A stretch of DNA of 64,000 nt from Tritrichomonas foetus (lineage: Eukaryota > Parabasalia > Tritrichomonadida > Tritrichomonadidae), in the NCBI GenBank assembly GCA_001839685.1, contig MLAK01000001.1, positions 163,433 to 227,432 on the forward strand. Direction: 5' to 3'. Under the pieces are notes generated by a model. That model saw only the letters and a list, made by a program, of their open reading frames with translations. It was not told where the DNA came from and ran no database searches. Shown here in pieces: positions 35,449-44,400 of this stretch. How positions within the stretch are numbered: the stretch's first letter is position 1; every line of letters starts with the position of its first letter. The position numbers were made by a program, and so were the translations under genes.

Positions 35449-37731
35449 TCACACCTTTTGAGAATTTTTCAATCGCTCACATAATGCAGAAAGGCTATAT
35501 CGACCGAAAACTTGATTAAACAGTTGTTGGTCATTAAATTCTTCAATTTCAGGAAGATCCATATGCCATTCAACATTCTCAAATACTGCTTTCTGTATAT
35601 TCTTTTTATCTGTTGATGTTTTTGCATCTGGCACCGAAAACGGCCCGCTTTCATCTTTTGATAGGACAGAAAAAGGTCCATCATTATCATCATCATTGTA
35701 ATCATTTTCAGTCGTTGCATTTTCTGTTGCAGCGTCGTTGCTGATTTGATAATTTTCTTTTGGATCGTTGTCATTGTCTGTATAATCGATTAGGTCATTG
35801 ACATCCTGATAAATATCATTATCAAAAATGTCATTGTCAACACCAATATCTAATATTTCATCAGTAACCTCAACAGACTCATTTCCATTCAAAATAACAT
35901 CATAACATTCTTTCATATGATTGATGTCAGTCATTTTCAATAATTTGTTCTTTCTCATTTCGCGTAATTCAGATTCAGGCCATACGAATTTCAAAGGTGG
36001 GCCACGATTCATTACATTTTCAAAGAACCGAATGTACGTTTCTGGTTTAGTGATTTTATTATCATCGAATGAAATATCTTGTAAAGATGTATTTTTTACA
36101 AGGAAGGTGGCAAGTTCATTCATTCCAACATCACCAAAATTATGAGATCGAAAAGAAAGTTTTTCAATTGATTTTGAAGCAGCAAATTCACGTAAAAAGA
36201 TTATGGATGATGCATTCAATTTATTTTCATTTCCATCAACAACCAAAATTTTTAATTTTGGCATTTTGGCCAAAACGCGTGATGTTTCAGACACATTGGA
36301 AGCTGTGAGAGATCCAAGAATGGAAAGGTTTCTGAGATTAGTGGATCTTGTAAAGAAAGGAAGCATTGATTCATCCAGTTGATTGTTATCCCATGAAAAA
36401 GAATCAAGTTTACTTGTTCCAGATCCGCCAATTGCATCAAGTGCAGTTTTCCAATCAGGCACTTTTTCATTATTCAATATTAAAGTGAAATTATCTGATT
36501 GACAAGTCATAAAAATTCTCCAAGCTGCTATAAAAGTATTACTGGAATCCCATTTAATATCAGAAAAAGTCAAAGAGGCGAGATTTGGATTCAGTTTTGA
36601 ATTTGGATCAAAATTTACTTCAGGCGACACTTTTGCTGTTCCACCAATGATGCAAATAGATGTATAAGTGAGATTTGAGATATATTTCAAAATTTTTACA
36701 ACATTTACATTACAGTCAATTAAAGAAAGTGCCTTCATATTTTTCAATTTCTTAAATAAGCTTTTAATTTTTAACCCAGGAATACTTTTCAAAGTAAGTG
36801 ATTGAATTCTCTTGAAACAAGATGTATATGATGGGTTGGTAATGAATGCTTCCATAACATCTGCCTTAAAAGCTCGTTCAAAGTAGATACTAGTGGCATT
36901 GGAGGCTGTAAGAAGTGGTGCCAACAAATGAAGTTGTTTTTCAGTGATTTCATTATCAATGAATGCAAATTCGTGTAGATTTGAATTTTTATTTGATGCA
37001 ATGGCTTCACATGTCTTTTTAATACTAGAATCAATAGAATCTGAAGATACAAGCGTTCGAATCGTTGTATTGTATTGTAAAACTGTTGCCAATTTTGTCC
37101 AAAATGTTTTTGTGGTTTTTGGAAGAACAATTGAACAAATTCCTGGTTCAACTTGTAAGCATGATAATATAACATCAATATATTGTAAAGCAGAAGCCGG
37201 TAATTTTTGGATATTCAATTCAGAATAATTTATTGATTTGCGAAGAGATTTCATTAAATATGTAGGCAGTTTCTGATTTAATACACATCTAACTTGATAT
37301 CTAAACATACGCATGAAGGCGTCATTAAGGTGAGGTAAATCATTAATTATTTGCGGCTTGATTGTGAATTTTGGCAGTTCGTGGGGAAGAATTATGTGTT
37401 TGATATGATTAACAATTAACTTCAATAAATAAACGGCGCCACTATGCAGTACTTTGATTTTTCCATTTTGATGATATAAAATAAACATTGAGCGACTTCT
37501 TAGTTCGACTTCTTTAAGATCTGACCATTTGAATTTGTGCGTGACATTGATTTTTTTATTGTTGCTCATTTTTTCGAGTAGATAGACGCAATATTCGGTT
37601 GCTAATAAGGCGCGTTTTGTCTTTTTGGTTTTCTTGACGACTTTAATACGGACGCAGCAGATTACAATATCTGCTGGAGTAACTCCTACGATTGGAGAAA
37701 CTCTGATCAGTAAATCTTTGTCAATTTCCAT
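35449..37731 (-). CDS. CARMIL-like PH + leucine-rich repeat protein (copy A)
   Basis: The 760-residue protein has an N-terminal PH-like module (about 1-115; KRALLATEYCVYLLEK then W-S-D-L-K-E-V-E-L). A helical linker and a ribonuclease-inhibitor-type LRR array (about 165-590; examples LASLTFSDIKW, LKILVVDGNEN, LQDISFDDNKIT) follow. The tail is acidic Asp/Asn-rich and ends WHMDLPEIEEF then FNQVFGRYSLSALCERLKNS. PH-LRR with a C-terminal disordered tail is the CARMIL layout (capping protein, Arp2/3 and myosin-I linker). The vertebrate capping-protein-interaction motif is not evident. It is related to the gene at 47761. Likely a membrane-proximal actin regulator, by analogy. Confidence 0.7.
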   Translation of the reverse strand: MEIDKDLLIRVSPIVGVTPADIVICCVRIKVVKKTKKTKRALLATEYCVYLLEKMSNNKKINVTHKFKWSDLKEVELRSRSMFILYHQNGKIKVLHSGAVYLLKLIVNHIKHIILPHELPKFTIKPQIINDLPHLNDAFMRMFRYQVRCVLNQKLPTYLMKSLRKSINYSELNIQKLPASALQYIDVILSCLQVEPGICSIVLPKTTKTFWTKLATVLQYNTTIRTLVSSDSIDSSIKKTCEAIASNKNSNLHEFAFIDNEITEKQLHLLAPLLTASNATSIYFERAFKADVMEAFITNPSYTSCFKRIQSLTLKSIPGLKIKSLFKKLKNMKALSLIDCNVNVVKILKYISNLTYTSICIIGGTAKVSPEVNFDPNSKLNPNLASLTFSDIKWDSSNTFIAAWRIFMTCQSDNFTLILNNEKVPDWKTALDAIGGSGTSKLDSFSWDNNQLDESMLPFFTRSTNLRNLSILGSLTASNVSETSRVLAKMPKLKILVVDGNENKLNASSIIFLREFAASKSIEKLSFRSHNFGDVGMNELATFLVKNTSLQDISFDDNKITKPETYIRFFENVMNRGPPLKFVWPESELREMRKNKLLKMTDINHMKECYDVILNGNESVEVTDEILDIGVDNDIFDNDIYQDVNDLIDYTDNDNDPKENYQISNDAATENATTENDYNDDDNDGPFSVLSKDESGPFSVPDAKTSTDKKNIQKAVFENVEWHMDLPEIEEFNDQQLFNQVFGRYSLSALCERLKNSQKV

Positions 37732-37970
37732 GGTAAATCTATGAGAAAGTTCTCAAAAAGTTTTTTCATAAAAAGTAAAAAGTACAAATGAACCTTCGAA
37801 ATTGTAAAAATTCAATACTTCAATATGTAAAACATAGAAAAAGTCGTGACTATTTCCATTTGTGGACACAAATAAGTTCACAATTTTATAGATTTTGAAC
37901 ATTCATTCTGACAAACGTAAAACAAAATATTTCAGAATGAGAGGCCATTTAAAAACAGAAAATCTAGTAT

Positions 37971-38564
37971 ATGGAAAACATTTCTCAACCTAAATCCTTT
38001 ATTTTAAAAGAGATCTATGCTTCTTTGATATTGAGATTAGATGAGAAATCAGCAATAACAGCTACACATGAATTTTTACATCTTTCACAAAATTCCCAAA
38101 ATAAATCTAATTTACAATTAATTGGAGAGCATTATAATTTTTTCATTAAATTGGCTTGTTGGTCATGTCTTGAAGATTTGTGTGAATATGCCAGAGATTT
38201 TAAGAAAATTTTGCAGACGACATTCTCTGATGATTGTGTTTTTGATGAATCTTTTTATCTCAAATTGCAAGAAATCAAAAAAATGCAAAATGAAACAATT
38301 AATAATTTACAGGAGACACAAAATCAAATCGAACAGTATGAAGAAAGATTAGCAATAGAAGGTCATGCTTTTTCCATGTTGAAAGAAAAAATGACATCAC
38401 TCGAAAAGGAAAAAAATGTAGTTCGGTTCATCAATGAAACACATAGAGATAAAGTCAAAAAAATTCATAATTCACAGGCATCACTTCAAAATATGATGTC
38501 GGATTTGATTTATTCGATTGATTTCTTTAATCGGAAAATTAGTAATCCTAAGCAAGCGTTTTAA
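37971..38564 (+). CDS. Small coiled-coil protein
   Basis: The 197-residue protein has an N-terminal helical domain (about 1-95) with a few cysteines, followed by a coiled coil (about 95-165, NETINNLQETQNQIEQYEER and continuing), and a short C-terminal helix. I recognise no family. The size and organisation would suit a subunit of an axonemal, kinetochore or tethering complex. The gene is divergent from the CARMIL-like gene, with 239 bp between starts; CAAACGTAA at 37912-37920 lies in that gap, about 50 bp before this ATG. Confidence 0.6.
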   Translation: MENISQPKSFILKEIYASLILRLDEKSAITATHEFLHLSQNSQNKSNLQLIGEHYNFFIKLACWSCLEDLCEYARDFKKILQTTFSDDCVFDESFYLKLQEIKKMQNETINNLQETQNQIEQYEERLAIEGHAFSMLKEKMTSLEKEKNVVRFINETHRDKVKKIHNSQASLQNMMSDLIYSIDFFNRKISNPKQAF

Positions 38565-38824
38565 TTTGTATGAATTATATATAAATCTTATAAATCTTAT
38601 TCATGTTATTTTATTTCTTTTTGTCTATTTTCTTGTTTTTGTCTGTTTTTTTTGTTTTTGTCTGTTACCTTGTTTTCTATCATTATCCAAACTAATTTAA
38701 TGAATATAAAAGAATAAAAAAGCGAAAATAAGAATTATGATTAGATTTTACACAAAATAATATTATAATATAGAGTTATACTTATTAGAAATGAGAAAAT
38801 AAATCTGAATGAATTGTTAATAAA

Positions 38825-40123
38825 TTATTCAAACAGCAAATCATCATCTTCAGGTTCTGTAACTTCTCCAGCCTTCCACTGCCTGACAGTATTATCTTTT
38901 GAAGCTGTAATTATTCTATCACCGCCATAGTTGTATGCGCATGTAATGACAACATCACTGTGCCCTTCAAGAACTTCCATACAGTTGCCATCTTCAACGT
39001 CCCAAATTCTACACGTGAAGTCGTCACTTGCTGTCATCACTCTACTTCCTTGTGGTGAAAACACAACCTTTCCAACTTCTTCACGATGCCCTTCACATGT
39101 TGAAATAAGCTTTCCGGTTTTTGCATCCCAAACTTTCGCTGTTTTATCAGATGATGAAGTTGCAACTTTTGAAGAATCAACAGAAAATGCAACATTTACA
39201 ACTTCACCAGTATGTCCTCTTAATACATATAGTGGTTGTGATGAGCGAATATCCCAGATTCTTCCAGTCCGATCAAGTGAACCAGTAACTGCATATGATC
39301 CATCATTACTGAAATAAGCACCAACAACGTCACCATTATGGCCACGAAAACAAGAAATGCAATCTCCGCTTCTTAAATCCCAAAGGCGTGCAGTTTTATC
39401 AAATGATGCAGTTAATAATGTTGGCTCAGATGAATGAAAATCAACTGTCACAATTTCTTGTGCATGTTCATCAAATGTATTCAAACAATCACCAGTTTTT
39501 ACATCCCAGACTTTTGCAATACAATCCATTCCTCCGCTTGCAAAGTATTTTCCAGATTGGTCGAATTTAACATGAACAACTTCTTTAGTGTGCCCTTTAA
39601 GCATATGAAGTAAAGAGCCATCAGATGATGACCAAATTGCTGCGTTATGGTCGAGTGAACCAGTTCCAATCAAATTTCCATAAGGAAGATTGAAGCAACA
39701 ACTATACACACAGTTTTTATGACCATTACATGATGCTACTCTTCTGCCGCTTTCTGTTTCCCATATAGCACATGATCGATCATACGATGAGGTTACATAT
39801 AATTCTCCCATTTTATTAAATGCACAGTCAGTCAGTGGAAGGGCGTGCGTCCTATGAACATGTTGAAGGAAGAAATTTGAATATTCAATTAATTGCATTT
39901 TTAAAATTTCGTCGAGAGCTTCTTCCAATTTTGAAATATGTTTTTGTCTGAATTCGGAATTTTCTGTGATGATTTTTTGAGCGAGGGAAGTGATATCTGT
40001 GTTTCTGGAAATTGGTGGTAAAGGAATTTGTTTTTCGCGAAGTTTTCCGCCTTCATCAAGTTTTAAATTAATAGCTGGCGGATAGTATTTCACTTGAAGC
40101 GATTTAATTCGAGTGAGAGTCAT
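38825..40123 (-). CDS. DAW1: Dynein assembly factor with WD repeats, DAW1/ODA16
   Basis: The 432-residue protein has the N-terminal signature of DAW1 (WDR69/ODA16): RIKSLQVKYYPPAINLKLDE, G-G-x-L, then a helical stretch. A seven- or eight-bladed WD40 propeller follows (about 90-420) with very regular GH-x-x-x-V and D-x-T-x-[RK]-[LIV]-W-D units (for example SFDKTARLWDLRSGDC, SSDKTAKVWDAKTG). Length and start match the family closely (about 415 residues). DAW1 links outer-arm dynein to intraflagellar transport, so this gene supports motile flagella. The minus strand reads TAAACGT about 13-19 bp upstream of the ATG (40136-40142). Confidence 0.9.
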   Translation of the reverse strand: MTLTRIKSLQVKYYPPAINLKLDEGGKLREKQIPLPPISRNTDITSLAQKIITENSEFRQKHISKLEEALDEILKMQLIEYSNFFLQHVHRTHALPLTDCAFNKMGELYVTSSYDRSCAIWETESGRRVASCNGHKNCVYSCCFNLPYGNLIGTGSLDHNAAIWSSSDGSLLHMLKGHTKEVVHVKFDQSGKYFASGGMDCIAKVWDVKTGDCLNTFDEHAQEIVTVDFHSSEPTLLTASFDKTARLWDLRSGDCISCFRGHNGDVVGAYFSNDGSYAVTGSLDRTGRIWDIRSSQPLYVLRGHTGEVVNVAFSVDSSKVATSSSDKTAKVWDAKTGKLISTCEGHREEVGKVVFSPQGSRVMTASDDFTCRIWDVEDGNCMEVLEGHSDVVITCAYNYGGDRIITASKDNTVRQWKAGEVTEPEDDDLLFE

Positions 40124-40266
40124 TTCTGATATGGCACGTTTAAAAATTAAAAATTAAAATAAACTATAGAATTTGACTTTTAAGTTATCGTTCAAAATAA
40201 TTGAACGGCCATTTATAAATATAATTAATGACCATTTATATATAGAAATACAAAATCTTATGTTGA
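40124..40266. promoter_or_regulatory. Divergent promoter, 143 bp
   Basis: A compact promoter shared by DAW1 (leftward) and a membrane protein gene (rightward). TAAACGTGC occurs on the minus strand at 40134-40142, and GAACGGCC near 40204. A T/A-rich tract TTTATAAATATAATTA (40213-40228) could be a bendable core. Confidence 0.35.
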
Positions 40267-41220
40267 ATGATCAATTCATTCTTCATCATTTCCTTGCTCT
40301 CACTTAATTGCAAAGAAACAATACAACCAAAACTAGGTATAAATAACTATACCTTTGATGCAAATGAAAATGATATCATTTGTATAGAGCCAAAAATTTA
40401 TCCTGTTTATATTCTGTTTTCTGAATTTCCATCTGACACATTACTTGAAAAGTATATATATAATCCTAATAATAACACACATTTATTAGATTTTAGTGCT
40501 CTTCTTCGATACCTTCCAATTTATGATTATTCCCTCTCTCCGTCCACAAGAACTATCTTGAAAACACAATCAAATGGAAGCATTTCATTAACCACGTCAG
40601 TTTTTCCAGGAATGTGTTCAAATGGAATCTTCTTTTCAAATTCCGAAAAATTTGATCTTTCATTTTCTGAACGTTCTTTTGGATTTTGGAAAATTAATAA
40701 TTATGATGATAAATGCATTATTTTTAGTGCTTCAAAAATAAAAATGGAAATCAATTCTAATGATGATGAAGACCAATTCTTTCTTTATTCAGATTTCGAC
40801 AATTTTACATCGATTAGTGGAAATAATACTTTGATGATTGATGATATTGAAAGAAACTACCTTGTTCGTTTTGTTGCTGATGATTCTAATATCCCAAATC
40901 ATGTTTCTTTATCTTTTGAAGGATGTTCAACTTGTAATAACAAAAATGACATGTATTTACCACAGTTTTTGATTGAAAAGTGTTCAAATCATAAAAAATG
41001 GTATGGAAATAATATTGCTATTGTATTGATCATATTATTATTTGCATTTGTCTTACTATTTTTATATACTTTATCAATGGAATGGTCAAAAGAAATGAAA
41101 AGCGATTCATGTGACTCAATTTCAAATAGAGATGATATGATTAATATCACTGATCAAGCTTCAGATACTGATGACATGCTTCCTAGACAATTTTTATCAC
41201 TTGATAATTTGCATACATAG
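40267..41220 (+). CDS. Type I membrane protein with short cytoplasmic tail
   Basis: The 317-residue protein has a signal peptide (INSFFIISLLSLNC) and an extracellular or lumenal domain of about 225 residues. That domain has several Cys (including C-S-T-C) and many potential N-glycosylation sites (NYT, NNT, NGS, NFT). One membrane span (about 245-268, NIAIVLIILLFAFVLLFLYT) and an acidic/Ser/Asp-rich cytoplasmic tail of about 50 residues follow. No domain family is recognised. It may be a surface receptor or vacuolar membrane glycoprotein. Confidence 0.65.
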   Translation: MINSFFIISLLSLNCKETIQPKLGINNYTFDANENDIICIEPKIYPVYILFSEFPSDTLLEKYIYNPNNNTHLLDFSALLRYLPIYDYSLSPSTRTILKTQSNGSISLTTSVFPGMCSNGIFFSNSEKFDLSFSERSFGFWKINNYDDKCIIFSASKIKMEINSNDDEDQFFLYSDFDNFTSISGNNTLMIDDIERNYLVRFVADDSNIPNHVSLSFEGCSTCNNKNDMYLPQFLIEKCSNHKKWYGNNIAIVLIILLFAFVLLFLYTLSMEWSKEMKSDSCDSISNRDDMINITDQASDTDDMLPRQFLSLDNLHT

Positions 41221-41485
41221 TTCTGGGTTATATTTTCATTCGATTCGATTTCAATATTAGTAATAAAGATTCATGAAAGTCAAGAAAACACTGTAATAAA
41301 GAAATGAATCAATATGATTCCGATGTTGATATAAAAAAAGTAAGAATTTGTATTTTCTTTAAAGAATTTTAAGGTTTTCATTTCTAGTTTTTGTTAATTT
41401 ATATACAGTTAGTAACTTAAGTTAAATTTAAAACATTAAAAATAAAAAAGAGAGATTATTTAATTAGAAATGGGTAGAAATCAAT
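41221..41485. other. Short convergent intergenic region
   Basis: AT-rich, with AATAAAGA-type words on both strands consistent with polyadenylation. Nothing else is seen. Confidence 0.3.
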
Positions 41486-44400
41486 TTATTCGGAATTAAT
41501 GGACTCTATTGCTTTAATTGGAGCTTGAATTGCAACCTGCATATTTTCTTTAACATCGTCTGGACATGATTCATAAAATTCATTAATTGCTTGAATAGCT
41601 TCTTCTCCATGCCTCTTTGTGTTTTGGAGCATAAATGATGCTTCAATCAAAGTTTCAAGTTTCTCGCACATCTTTGGAACTGATTCTATGAGTCCAAGAA
41701 TTGGATGCTTTTGAATTGGGAATGTATGAATTTCTTCAGCATAGGCTTCTAGTGTTCTTACAACTGATGAGACAAATGACATTAATGGTTCTTTAACAGA
41801 ATAAAGTCTGTGCATATCTTTAACTAAAATAAGAGAATATCTAACAGCCGTAAGTTTACCGAGTGCTTCAGAAAGCTTCATAGCAATATCCATCAGTACA
41901 TCTTGATCGTATTCGAAGAGTTGATCATCACTAATTGTTGATAATGTTTCGAGCAACTTCTTCAATATTATGATTAAATGGTCATAATCTACTGGCAAAA
42001 CATCTCTGTTGATTGATTGAATCCATTTAATGACAGCATTGATTTGATTTGCTCTAAGTCTGTTTTGAGTGAATGATGATTCAATTGGTTGGATATCACT
42101 TGCAAATTTATTGGCGTTAAACGAATCCACTGTTTCGAGATTCAATAAAACATTATGAATGAGATGTGATAAGAAAATTCTTAAATTACTTTCAGGTAAC
42201 TTAGCAAACTCTTTTTCAACATTAACAACAATATCTTTTTGTTTGTCAATAATTGCAATATGCGCTTTGCGTGATCCTGAGAAGTATTCACGAAGTGCAC
42301 GCTCGGCGTTCGTTAAAAGATTATCGCATTCTGTAATGAATCGAGAATGTGCTGTTGTATAAAGAAGTCGAATTGACCTGAGTTTTCTTCTTGCGGAAAT
42401 TAAAGCTTTTGCAACACTTTCAGATGAAAATTGTTGGTGGATAGGTGATAAGCAGGCTGTGCAAATTGAGCCAAAGATAGAGGAATCCCAGTTTTGCAGA
42501 CAAAATTCATCACGGAAACAATGAATAACTTGTCTTATCGTGTCTTTATATAACAGTGAGCATCCTTTATAATCGGTTGCGTTGTTGATAAGATCCTCGA
42601 AGTTCTTTAAGTCAGCTTCAATGTTCGGAGTATGCTTTTGAACGAACTTAGAAACTTCAAAGAGCCCTTTAAGCTGTTCAAGTTGATTAATATTGAATGC
42701 TTTTTCAATACAACGATGAACATTGTCATTATCAACATCAGTAAGAGCTTCAACTATTTTAATATCATTTTCATTTGAGTTTTGAGCCTTTAATGATTCA
42801 ACAAGTGATTTAACACCATCCTTGTACCAAACAGGAAGTTCTTCATCGAAAGCAATAAGTTCGAGACATTTTTCAATCTTTCTTACATATTTGGCATAGG
42901 AGGAATCCTTGATAACTTTCATCAATGGTTCGCTTTTTGATTCAGAAAGTGTGGAAACCAAATATTTCATTTCTGAAATTTGATTGTCTTGCAAAAGAAG
43001 TAACAGCTCATGAAGAAGTTGAAGCTCTTCAATGTCTTCAATTTGACCAAGAAGTGGCTTCAATGCTTCAGAGAAATTCTTTGCGAATTCTGCGCGCTCA
43101 GATGGTTCAAATGTTGTGTGATCAATTTTTTCAGAGAGATCATTAAGTGCTTCTGGTTCAACTCTTTCATATAATTTGTAAGCAACATCATCAATGGATT
43201 GATCAATTGGAACATCAACTGTATCCAAAATTTCACGGAGTGACATAACACTAAGTTTATAAGTGTAAACAACTGGAAGTTGCTTAATGAATGCAGAAAA
43301 TCCACTTTCAATTCGAGAAACGAGTTCATTTCCTGGATGAACATGATTTTCAAGTGCAGCAATGGTCGAAATCACTTTTTGGATTCGAACAACAACTAAT
43401 TGAATGTTTTCTTTTTCTCTAAGAAGTAAACATTCAACAAGTTCGTTCTTAAGGGTTCGATATTCACAAATCATATCTGCCATATCTTGGCGACGATCAA
43501 CTTTGATTGATGAATCAAGTTTGTCAGGTAATTCCATTGTTTCAAGTGGATAAAGAGATGTTAAATCGGTAGCAATACAAACTGGCTTAACAAATTTGAT
43601 ATGGGCGTTAAATAGCATGACATTGCTGATATAAACATTGTTAACTTTACCTGTTTCAAAGAATGTCTTTGAACCTTCAAAGATGGATTCGAGATTGGCC
43701 TTATGCTCCAAATATAGTGGTGGAATTGTAAAGTATGTTGGTTGAAGCATTACTTCATATAAAGCATCAAGGAAAAGTTGTGCAGAGATAATCATTTGTG
43801 GGAGAGAAGACATCGCATGCCAAAGATTATGGTTAAGGCTAAGGCTAACTGCATTGAAAGCAAGTTGTGATATAGCGCTAATTGCTTCAAGTGTGATTTT
43901 AATTTGAGCGTGATCGTTAAGTTCTGGAAGTTTAAAGTAGAATGAAGGATTTGCACAAGCTTTAAGAATTGCAGAAACCTCTGGTTTAAGATCTGGAGTT
44001 TCTAAAGCAGCTTCAAGTGGTTTACAATCATGATGGGGTAACCATGTCGCAAATTCTTCGAATTTTTCGAGTTTTACACCAGACACATTAAGGGCAGAGT
44101 TAGAAACTGCTTCAACAAATGAAGTTACCCAAAGTGCAATATGTACGAGATTTGGAACCCATTCAGAAACCAATCTACCAATGTTGTATTGAAGGGCTAA
44201 AATCGGTAAAATTCGTTGAAGGAGTTCTGGAGCTGCTTTGTCTTCTGGTGCCTGTGGAATACGTTCTAATGCGATGCAGCGTAGAACAGCGTTATTGGTG
44301 TTTCCTGATTCATCTGGAAGAAGGTCAAAGACAGGAAGATCATTAATAATTCTTGAATAAACATCACGACCAAGATAGTTTAATTGATCAATGATTGATG

